From Ignavibacteriales bacterium (lineage in GTDB: Bacteria > Bacteroidota > Ignavibacteria > Ignavibacteriales > Ignavibacteriaceae): a stretch of 5,982 nucleotides of DNA. Shown here in pieces: positions 1 to 5,466 of this stretch. Made by a program: the position numbers and the translations under genes. Under the pieces are notes generated by a model. It searched no databases and had not been told where the DNA came from. It worked only from the letters and a program-made list of their open reading frames with translations. Location: NCBI GenBank assembly GCA_027347125.1, contig DAIERC010000461.1, positions 1 to 5,982 of the forward strand. Reading direction: 5' to 3'. Positions within the stretch are counted from its first letter, which is position 1. Each line of letters begins with the position of its first letter.

Positions 1-850
1 GTCGGCGCTTATATTAAAACTTAAAGAAAACGAACTAAATTTTCTTATAAGCGATTCACTTCTTGAGAAGAGATCTATGCTTCTTGAAAAAGTTAGAAAA
101 GATTTATTTGTAAACGATGACAGTCTATGTAAAAAATCAGATATAATAATTTCTATCGGTGGCGACGGCACAATGCTGGCAACATCTTATAAAGCGCACT
201 CGTACGATAAACCCGTGCTTGGCGTAAACCTTGGTAAGCTTGGCTTTCTTGCCGAAGCGAATATCAACCAGATGGATATTTTTATTGATGAAATAAAAAA
301 AGGCCGTTACAAAATAGATAAAAGGATGGTAATTGAAAGCGACTGCTGCGGGCACAAAGTTGAAAAGCTTTTCGCTATAAACGATTTTGTAATAGATAAA
401 GGCGGCTGGCCCAAAATGATTGAACTGACTATTGAAGTTGACGGCGAATATGTTACCACTTTTGCCGCCGATGGATTAATAATAGCTACGCCAACAGGCT
501 CTACCGGGTATTCAATTTCTACCGGCGGGCCAATTGTCAGCCCCAAAACAGATGTAATAACCTTGTCCCCAATTTCTCCGCATAGTTTAACCGTGCGCCC
601 CCTGGTTTTGCCGGGCAGCCAAACAATTACAATAAGGGCACAGTCGATGCATAAAGAAATTCATGTAAACTGCGACGGACAGCGCGTGTTTGCTTTTCTG
701 CCGCCGCTGGAATTGAATATAAGAAAATGTGAAACACCGCTTAAGCTGGTTCACACTTCATTATCAAGTTATTTTGAAACTTTGCGCAATAAATTATTAT
801 GGGGAATAGATCTAAGAAAAAATTCTCTTAACAATAAGGATTTACTATGA
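1..850 (+). CDS. nadK: NAD kinase, N-terminus cut off by window edge
   Basis: ATP-dependent NAD kinase, which phosphorylates NAD+ to NADP+ in the cytoplasm and is the only de novo source of NADP. The reading frame is open from base 2 with no stop, and 25 residues precede the first ATG (position 77) that fit the family, so that ATG is internal and the true start lies left of the window. About 282 residues are visible. Since family members are near 290 residues, only the first strand is missing. Family motifs are present: the GGDGT loop (bases 158-172), NLGKLGFL next, then an ND pair where many homologues have NE, the TPTGSTGYS nucleotide-binding motif near 490-516, and the TVRPLVLP segment. 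The stop TGA overlaps the ATG of the next gene (ATGA, 847-850), so the two are probably co-transcribed. Identification is secure. Confidence 0.96.
   Translation, partial: SALILKLKENELNFLISDSLLEKRSMLLEKVRKDLFVNDDSLCKKSDIIISIGGDGTMLATSYKAHSYDKPVLGVNLGKLGFLAEANINQMDIFIDEIKKGRYKIDKRMVIESDCCGHKVEKLFAINDFVIDKGGWPKMIELTIEVDGEYVTTFAADGLIIATPTGSTGYSISTGGPIVSPKTDVITLSPISPHSLTVRPLVLPGSQTITIRAQSMHKEIHVNCDGQRVFAFLPPLELNIRKCETPLKLVHTSLSSYFETLRNKLLWGIDLRKNSLNNKDLL
836..840 (+). promoter_or_regulatory. Ribosome binding site of the thioredoxin-like gene
   Basis: AAGGA lies 6 bases before the ATG at 847, inside the end of nadK. It supports this start, which creates the 4-base overlap, and suggests translation coupled to nadK. 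Confidence 0.7.
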
Positions 851-1377
851 GAACAATTTTGTTTTTTTCTATCGCAATTGTTTTTTCGGTTATTGGTATG
901 GCTCAAACTCCCGATTCGGCATATACAACCGAAAAAGATACCGTTGTAAAAGATCCGCTTTCTTCAACGCCCATGTTACTGGGGTATTGCAACAGGGAAA
1001 CTTTTAAAGATACAACATATTCATGGTGGTTCAATTCGATGTACGACGTTTACAACATTGATTCTACAACCGCAAATAAGCTGACCGATAAAATTAAAAA
1101 CGTAGACATTAAAGTTGTAATGGGAACCTGGTGCAGCGACAGCAGAAGGGAAGTACCGAGGCTTTTTAGAATATTGGACTATTTAAAATATCCGTCGGAT
1201 GATGTAAAAATAATAGCCGTAGGAAGGGATAAAATGGGAAGAGGCGATGAAACAAAAAACTTGAACATCGAGTTAGTACCTACAATCATTTTTTACCGCG
1301 GCGGAAAAGAGCTGGGAAGAATTATTGAGTCACCGAAAGAAAGTTTGGAAAAAGACATGCTGAAAATTCTAGGATAA
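847..1377 (+). CDS. Exported thioredoxin-fold protein with CxxS active site
   Basis: A 176-residue protein of the thioredoxin superfamily. Residues 1-19 form a signal peptide: a short basic start (MR), a hydrophobic core, and a likely cleavage site after Gly-Met-Ala with Gln at +1. There is no lipobox cysteine, so the mature protein is probably soluble and periplasmic. A 60-residue region containing Cys48 leads into the thioredoxin fold. The active site is W95-C96-S97-D98-S99, so the resolving cysteine is replaced by Ser. The cis-proline lies in VPT at 144-146, followed by the IIFYRGG strand and turn. A single active-site Cys is more typical of a monothiol exchange or isomerase role, or of a redox sensor, than of a classical dithiol reductase; Cys48 could act as partner. 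The short AAGGA site and the nadK overlap fix the start. The natural substrate cannot be told from sequence. It lies next to NAD kinase, but no functional link is evident. Confidence 0.85.
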   Translation: MRTILFFSIAIVFSVIGMAQTPDSAYTTEKDTVVKDPLSSTPMLLGYCNRETFKDTTYSWWFNSMYDVYNIDSTTANKLTDKIKNVDIKVVMGTWCSDSRREVPRLFRILDYLKYPSDDVKIIAVGRDKMGRGDETKNLNIELVPTIIFYRGGKELGRIIESPKESLEKDMLKILG

Positions 1378-1381
1378 AATT

Positions 1382-1413
1382 AAAGAGGGATTTGATTTCT
1401 CAAATCCCTCTTT
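1382..1413. terminator. Bidirectional intrinsic terminator
   Basis: A perfect 14-bp stem (AAAGAGGGATTTGA, 1382-1395, against its exact reverse complement, 1400-1413) closes a 4-base TTTC loop. On the plus strand it ends in a run of five T (1411-1415), 4 bases after the thioredoxin stop. On the minus strand the transcript continues CTTTAATTTTA, also U-rich. It sits between two convergent genes and can end both units: nadK-thioredoxin from the left and the aminomutase operon from the right. Confidence 0.9.
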
Positions 1414-1434
1414 TTCAGATAATTACAATAAGAA

Positions 1435-2598
1435 TTAATTTTCTATTTCTTCAAGTTCCGGCAATTCAAACCTTGTAAACTCCAGCTCTTTAACTTTCGT
1501 CTTACCGTTTTTATTACCCTTGCTGTTTTTGCCGTTCTTCTTCGGCGGGTTGTTCTTGTCGTGATAATTTTTATATGAAAATATTTTATTCTGATAATTT
1601 CTGAGAATAATTTTTTCTTCATCGTAATGAACAACATAATTAGGAAGAAGTGGAATTTTTCCGCCGCCACCGGGCGCATCAATTACAAAATGAGGGATGG
1701 CAAGGCCGCTGGTATGCCCGCGCAGGTTTTCCACAATATTAAGCCCCGTTTCAATTGAAGTGCGGAAGTGGTTTGCTCCCTTGGTTTCATCAGCCATATA
1801 CATGTAATACGGGCGAACTCTTATCCTTAATAATTTTTGCATCAACTCTTTTACAGTTGCCGGGTCATCATTAACGTCTTTCATCAAAACCATCTGGTTT
1901 CCTACCGGAACGCCCGCGTCGGCAAGCATCTGGCACGCCCTGGAACTTTCGGGCGTTATTTCCCACGGATGATTGAAGTGTGTATTTAAATAAATAGGAT
2001 GATATTTCTTTAACATATCGCAAAGCTGCGGCGTAATACGCTGCGGCAGTACACACGGCATTTTTGATCCAATCCGGATAATTTCGATGTGCGGAATTGA
2101 GCGAAGTCGTTGGATTATTTTCTCAAGCATTGTATCGGTTAACATTAACGGATCGCCGCCGGACATAATTACGTCTCTAATCTCGGTATGCTTTTCAAGA
2201 TATTTGAAAGCGCTTTCAAGGCCTTTCATCGAGATTTTTTCGTAATCGCCAACCTTCCTTTTGCGTGTGCAAAAACGGCAATACAAACCGCACTGGCTGG
2301 TAACAAGAAAGAGGGCTCTGTCAGGGTAGCGGTGGGTAATGTTTGGAACAGGGCTCATCGCGTCTTCCATTAACGGATCTTCCTCGCTATCAAAATCCTC
2401 AAGTTCGGCCTGATCCGGAACGCACTGGCGCCAGATAGGATCACCCGGATATCTGATCAAACTTAAGTAATATGGATTAATTCGCGCTTGAAAAAATTCA
2501 TCCAGGTCTTCCGCAACTTTTTTATCTAAATTGAATTTTTCTACAAGCTGATCAACAGTATGAACACTGTCTCTGATCATTTGTTGCCACAGTTCCAT
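1435..2598 (-). CDS. kamA: Lysine 2,3-aminomutase (radical SAM, PLP-dependent)
   Basis: Interconverts L-lysine and L-beta-lysine using a [4Fe-4S] cluster, S-adenosylmethionine and PLP. The 387-residue protein has the cluster motif CxxxCxxC at C103, C107, C110 followed by TRKRK, an SGGDPL loop (146-151) and the PLP lysine K314 in DAPGGGGK (307-314). Aligned by eye with Clostridium subterminale LAM, D270 and D307 match D293 and D330, which hold the lysine epsilon-amino group; glutamate aminomutases and EpmB differ there. This supports lysine as substrate. The four Cys that bind structural zinc in the clostridial enzyme (268, 375, 377, 380) have no counterparts: D245 replaces the first and the CxCxxC tail motif is absent. 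In place of that tail is a Lys/Asn/Gly-rich stretch (about 346-370) ending in an acidic segment. The ATG has a GAGG site 7 bases upstream and lies 20 bases after the GNAT gene, as last gene of the operon. No kamD/kamE, ablB or epmA is visible here. Confidence 0.93.
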   Translation of the reverse strand: MELWQQMIRDSVHTVDQLVEKFNLDKKVAEDLDEFFQARINPYYLSLIRYPGDPIWRQCVPDQAELEDFDSEEDPLMEDAMSPVPNITHRYPDRALFLVTSQCGLYCRFCTRKRKVGDYEKISMKGLESAFKYLEKHTEIRDVIMSGGDPLMLTDTMLEKIIQRLRSIPHIEIIRIGSKMPCVLPQRITPQLCDMLKKYHPIYLNTHFNHPWEITPESSRACQMLADAGVPVGNQMVLMKDVNDDPATVKELMQKLLRIRVRPYYMYMADETKGANHFRTSIETGLNIVENLRGHTSGLAIPHFVIDAPGGGGKIPLLPNYVVHYDEEKIILRNYQNKIFSYKNYHDKNNPPKKNGKNSKGNKNGKTKVKELEFTRFELPELEEIEN

Positions 2599-2605
2599 GA
2601 CTTAG

Positions 2606-2609
2606 CCTC
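2606..2609 (-). promoter_or_regulatory. Ribosome binding site of kamA
   Basis: GAGG on the minus strand, 7 bases before the ATG (2598), lies in the 20-base gap between the GNAT stop and kamA. It supports the chosen start. Confidence 0.6.
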
Positions 2610-2618
2610 TGTTTGTTT

Positions 2619-3089
2619 TTATTGTAAATACTTCCCGAATATGATCAAGTGGTCTCCAACCGAATAAAAATCATTAATTTGGGAAACAATCGTAAAATTA
2701 TTTCTTAAATAAAAATTTCTTGTCTTGGTATAACTTTCTTTTGAAGATGTCTCGGCTAAAAACCATCTCCCGTTATTTTCTTTAATAAAATTTTCTGAAT
2801 GCTCAAGCAAACTTCGGCCTATACCTTTTACTTCCGAATCCGGATCGGCAACTATCCAGTACAGATCGTAAACAGCGTCGGTCAGCGGTCGTTTGCCCGT
2901 GCAATGGTAACCCAAAATTTTTTCTTCGTTTTCATAAACAAAAATATTGTAATCCGTTTGTGAAGGATTTAAAGCCGCTATATTTACCAGCTCCATTGCA
3001 ACGTCAACTTCATTATCGTTAAACGATGGTATTTTTTTTAAAATCTTTTCTATCGGCCCGGCGTCAGCCGGCTTTAGCTTCCGAATCAT
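2619..3089 (-). CDS. GNAT-family N-acetyltransferase in the kamA operon
   Basis: A 156-residue single-domain GNAT protein that should transfer an acetyl group from acetyl-CoA to an amine. Motif A is visible as strand YWIVADPDSE (77-86) followed by the acetyl-CoA pyrophosphate loop VKGIGRSLL (87-95); the usual Gln/Arg opening the loop is Glu86. Motif B is seen as TRNFYLRNNF (123-132), with Tyr127 in the place of the usual general acid. An N-terminal stretch with an FNDNEVDVAMELV helix (23-35) precedes the fold. AAGGAA (3095-3100) lies 5 bases before the ATG, and the start overlaps the end of ligase B by 26 bases, so it belongs to the same operon. Position suggests it acts on beta-lysine or on the product of the ATP-grasp ligases. 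It is far shorter than the methanogen beta-lysine acetyltransferase AblB (about 270-280 residues), so I do not call it ablB. The substrate is unknown. Confidence 0.88.
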   Translation of the reverse strand: MIRKLKPADAGPIEKILKKIPSFNDNEVDVAMELVNIAALNPSQTDYNIFVYENEEKILGYHCTGKRPLTDAVYDLYWIVADPDSEVKGIGRSLLEHSENFIKENNGRWFLAETSSKESYTKTRNFYLRNNFTIVSQINDFYSVGDHLIIFGKYLQ

Positions 3090-4125
3090 TTTGTTTCCTT
3101 GTTAATGCGAAACCGGCAATTTTTTTTAATAACCCGGTATACGATAAACCCGCGGCGGCGGCGGCTCTAGCAAAACCCGAGTCTGTTGATATATCTGGAT
3201 TAGGATTAACTTCAATGACAAAAGGAATTCCTTCTTTACTCACTCTTATATCCACACGTGCATAATCTCTGCACGACATCGCGTTGAAAGCCAGCAAAGC
3301 CGTATCCTCAACTTTTTTCTTTAATTGCTTATTTAACTTTGCCGGGCAAGCAGGAACAGTGTTATTATAATAGATACTATTTTCCATCCACTTGCCGTCG
3401 TATGTTACAATTTGGGGCAACCCTGAAGGTAGACCGGAAAATTTGATTTCCGAAATAGGAAGCGGCATGTTGCCTAATATTGCAACGTTAAGTTCACGAC
3501 CATCTATGTATTCTTCTATAATTACATCCTGCATATACGTTTTCTGAAGAAAGTTCAGTTGTTTTCTTAATGCTTTGAAATTATGAACAACAGAAAACTC
3601 GGAAATACCAATGCTGGCGTCTTCATTAAGAAGTTTAAGTATTACAGGGTAGTTAAGCCCAAACTCTTTTTCATACAGTATGCGGCTGGCCCTTACTATT
3701 TGAGAAGCCGGAGTTTTTATACCCGCCGAGCGCAAAATATTTTTTGTACGCTCTTTATTTAGGCAATTCCCTAAACACGTTGGGACGTTTCCGGTGTACT
3801 CTAAATCCAGAAGCGGGTAAATTCCCGCCATACAATATTCGAAAGAAGCGATTCCTTCAACAGATTCTACAAAATTGAAAATGATATCGGGTGAGTATTT
3901 ATTAATTAAACCGATGGTTCTTTTTACGTCCCTATTTATGGCAATTGAATTCACGTTATCAAAATTTTCTTCCAGAGCTTTTTCGATAAATTTTATTTCC
4001 TTAGTGAAGCCTGTTTCCGATAAGTCGTTAGAGGATAGCCCTTCCGTGGCGGGTTTACCGTTGTAAATGGAGAATATGCTTGCCGGAGAATTATAACAGA
4101 TTAAAATTTTTGCATTAATCTTCAT
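3064..4125 (-). CDS. ATP-grasp ligase B (D-Ala-D-Ala ligase-like)
   Basis: A 353-residue carboxylate-amine ligase of the ATP-grasp superfamily, expected to activate a carboxylate as acyl phosphate and join it to an amine. The Ddl-like N-terminal domain contains IIFNFVE (81-87) and ends near 110 (LEYTG). The ATP-grasp domain follows: ATP-binding Lys in LKLL (K164), a glycine-loop equivalent EDASIG (168-173), the adenine-contact segment IIEEYIDGRE (202-211), ARVDIR (289-294), and the metal ligands E305 and N307 in EVNPNP. The loop is degenerate against the usual EGSSxG and the last motif lacks the TxPG of true Ddl, so cell-wall D-Ala-D-Ala synthesis is unlikely. It is a diverged tandem paralogue of ligase A, sharing the CRD(Y/W)(A/S)R(V/I)DIR block and a CPA motif. 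Its ATG overlaps the stop of ligase A (ATGA, 4122-4125), and no strong ribosome site precedes it, which suggests coupled translation. Substrates are unknown. Confidence 0.87.
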   Translation of the reverse strand: MKINAKILICYNSPASIFSIYNGKPATEGLSSNDLSETGFTKEIKFIEKALEENFDNVNSIAINRDVKRTIGLINKYSPDIIFNFVESVEGIASFEYCMAGIYPLLDLEYTGNVPTCLGNCLNKERTKNILRSAGIKTPASQIVRASRILYEKEFGLNYPVILKLLNEDASIGISEFSVVHNFKALRKQLNFLQKTYMQDVIIEEYIDGRELNVAILGNMPLPISEIKFSGLPSGLPQIVTYDGKWMENSIYYNNTVPACPAKLNKQLKKKVEDTALLAFNAMSCRDYARVDIRVSKEGIPFVIEVNPNPDISTDSGFARAAAAAGLSYTGLLKKIAGFALTRKQNDSEAKAG

Positions 4126-5204
4126 ATTAACTTTTGTCTTTTTGCGGCAACGTAAAGAACTTTGTTTATCATATCGCTATAGTTTAGACCACCGGTGCGA
4201 GCCGCCTTGGGAAAGCATGAATTCTCTTCGGGATTCGGAAGAATTCCCGGAAGAGGATTAATTTCAATTATGTTGGGCTCACCTTTTTCATCCAGTCTTA
4301 TGTCTATTCTGCTCCAATCCCTACAGCGCAGCGTATTAAACGTGCGCAAAGAGATATCTTTAATTTTCTCTTCAAGCTCGCCGGAAATATTTGCCGGGCA
4401 TGAAAAGACATCTAGAGGATTTTCTTTTGTGTCTAATATCCATTTGGCTTCATAAGAATAAATCGGAATAAAATCCTTCGGGAAGTCGTTGTAATTTATT
4501 TCAACGATGGGCAGAACCTCCGCCTCGCTTCCGTTACCCAAAACCGCAACAGTAAATTCTCGGCCGGGTAAAAACTCTTCTATTAAAGCCGGTTGATTGT
4601 ATTCATCCAATATTCTCTCTACTTCCTTCGTAAGCTCCGTTTGGTCTTTAACAAACGAAGAAGAGAAAATACCTTTGCTGGAACCTTCCGATATTGGTTT
4701 TACAATCAATGGAAATTTTAGATCGTTGTTTCTAACAAGATCTAAGTTGTATGCGATGATAAACTTTGCGTTCGGAATTTTGTAGTAAGACAAAATTTCT
4801 TTTGTACGCGCCTTATCAAGACAAGTTGCCAGGGTTAAAGCGTCGGAACCCGTATAAGGTATCTGAAGCATTTCCAGGATGGCAGGTATTTGTGCTTCCC
4901 TGCTAACGCCGCTGAAACCTTCGGCAATGTTAAAAACGATGTCCGGATTAATTTCTTTCAGTTTTGTGAAGGCCGACAGGTCGGCTTCCACCAATGTAAC
5001 GTCGTGAAAACATTCAATCGCTTCTTTAACTGCATTAATGGTATCCCAAGTATCCCATTCTGCGTAAGTGTCTACCGCTTTTTCAGCGTTAGCGGAGGCT
5101 AAGTTCAAATTTGGGGATACTTCTTCGGGGAAAGTCTGGCTTTCAGGTTTGACATTAAAGGTTAATGCAACGTTCAATCTAACATTGAACAAAGAGGATA
5201 AAAT
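4122..5204 (-). CDS. ATP-grasp ligase A (D-Ala-D-Ala ligase-like), first gene of the operon
   Basis: A carboxylate-amine ligase of the ATP-grasp superfamily, homologous to the next gene. Numbered from the start chosen here (360 residues): VFNIAEG (90-96) in the Ddl-like N-domain, ATP-binding K169, a well-kept glycine loop EGSSKG (173-178), IEEFLPGRE (208-216), SRIDIR (298-303), and metal ligands E314 and N316 in EINPLPG. The final motif differs from the EINTxPG of true Ddl, so another substrate is likely. The start is uncertain. The open frame reaches TTG at 5234, but that codon lies in the -10 element of the best promoter and has no ribosome site. A strong AAAGGAG (5210-5216) sits 5 bases before ATT (5204), which gives a sensible start before the first strand LNVALTFN. 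No ATG or GTG is available there; TTG at 5192 is another option, 17 bases from AAAGGAG. Confidence is high for the family, low for the exact start and unknown for the substrate. Confidence 0.87.
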   Translation of the reverse strand: MLSSLFNVRLNVALTFNVKPESQTFPEEVSPNLNLASANAEKAVDTYAEWDTWDTINAVKEAIECFHDVTLVEADLSAFTKLKEINPDIVFNIAEGFSGVSREAQIPAILEMLQIPYTGSDALTLATCLDKARTKEILSYYKIPNAKFIIAYNLDLVRNNDLKFPLIVKPISEGSSKGIFSSSFVKDQTELTKEVERILDEYNQPALIEEFLPGREFTVAVLGNGSEAEVLPIVEINYNDFPKDFIPIYSYEAKWILDTKENPLDVFSCPANISGELEEKIKDISLRTFNTLRCRDWSRIDIRLDEKGEPNIIEINPLPGILPNPEENSCFPKAARTGGLNYSDMINKVLYVAAKRQKLI

Positions 5205-5209
5205 ATTTT

Positions 5210-5216
5210 CTCCTTT
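5210..5216 (-). promoter_or_regulatory. Strong Shine-Dalgarno of the four-gene operon
   Basis: AAAGGAG on the minus strand, the best ribosome site in the window. The in-frame codon 5 bases downstream is ATT (5204); no ATG, GTG or TTG lies at normal spacing. It argues against the TTG at 5234, which lies upstream of it. Confidence 0.6.
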
Positions 5217-5231
5217 AATTTTTTTTTTTAG

Positions 5232-5261
5232 CAAATATAACTAATAAAATTTCTAAGTCAA
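5232..5261 (-). promoter_or_regulatory. Predicted promoter of the ligase-GNAT-kamA operon
   Basis: On the minus strand TTGACT (5256-5261) is followed after 16 bases by TATATT (5234-5239), close to the sigma-70 consensus. The last eight bases read TATATTTG (5232-5239), which also fits the Bacteroidetes -7 box TAnnTTTG. Transcription would begin near 5227, inside a run of nine A, leaving a leader of about 20 bases that contains AAAGGAG. Confidence 0.6.
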
Positions 5262-5338
5262 GATTTTTTAGTCACTATAAAAATTTTTTTTGAATTAATT
5301 TCTTGTCTGAAAATATTTTTTCGTCTTTAAAACCTGAA

Positions 5339-5368
5339 TTGACAAACAAAAAATTTTTTGCACGTCAA
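5339..5368. repeat. Imperfect 30-bp palindrome, candidate operator
   Basis: Outer arms TTGAC (5339-5343) and GTCAA (5364-5368) flank, with three unpaired bases on each side, a perfect 14-bp palindrome CAAAAAATTTTTTG (5347-5360), centred between 5353 and 5354. It sits about 80 bases upstream of the predicted -35 box of the operon. The two-fold symmetry suits a dimeric regulator, but in DNA this AT-rich part of the symmetry may be chance. Confidence 0.35.
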
Positions 5369-5417
5369 ATTTATAACAAAAAAAATTTATTAATCAAATA
5401 TTCTTGGACGCTTTGGG

Positions 5418-5438
5418 AAAAAAAAATTAAAATAATTT
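5418..5438 (-). terminator. Possible weak terminator of recG
   Basis: Reading the minus strand, AAATTA (5438-5433) pairs with TAATTT (5429-5424) around a 3-base loop and is followed by six more T (5423-5418), 29 bases after the recG stop. The stem has no G-C pair, so termination here is doubtful, yet no better hairpin is visible between recG and the operon. Confidence 0.25.
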
Positions 5439-5466
5439 GGTTGAGGCAAGAACTTTAAAAATATTT

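Larger units (their letters stand above)
5235..5466. other. AT-rich intergenic region between recG and the operon
   Basis: A 232-base gap with no credible gene. It holds the operon promoter near its left end, a near-palindrome at 5339-5368, a possible weak recG terminator at 5418-5438, and repeated A- or T-runs of 6-9 bases (around 5266, 5287, 5318, 5353, 5381 and 5422). Such tracts can bend DNA or act as UP elements; this is inference. Confidence 0.6.

Noticed and set aside
307..546. Minus-strand open frame of 79 codons opposite nadK
   Set aside because: It overlaps the nucleotide-binding motifs of NAD kinase in antisense; composition reflects the opposite strand.
1435..2598. Aminomutase as EpmB, the EF-P lysine modification enzyme
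   Set aside because: EpmB lacks the DAPGGGGK arrangement with the lysine-binding Asp; here it is intact, and no epmA or efp is present.
3030..3045. Run of eight T (A8 in the GNAT gene) as a frameshift or phase-variation site
   Set aside because: It encodes ordinary Leu-Lys-Lys-Ile in a helix, the frame is intact on both sides, and runs of this length are expected in such AT-rich DNA.
2619..3089. GNAT gene as ablB, beta-lysine N6-acetyltransferase
   Set aside because: It is just over half the length of the methanogen enzyme and I see no specific similarity beyond the GNAT motifs; only its place next to kamA suggests the link.
4195..4455. Plus-strand open frame of 86 codons opposite ligase A
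   Set aside because: It mirrors conserved ATP-grasp coding sequence; no ribosome site or family motif.
4122..5234. Ligase A as the D-alanine-D-alanine ligase (ddl) of cell-wall synthesis
   Set aside because: The fold matches, but the final motif is EINPLPG rather than EINTxPG, the protein is one of a tandem diverged pair, and the neighbours are kamA and a GNAT, not mur or fts genes.
5401..5452. Inverted repeat TTCTTG / CAAGAA as a terminator or operator
   Set aside because: Only six bases pair across a loop of 40 bases; likely chance.
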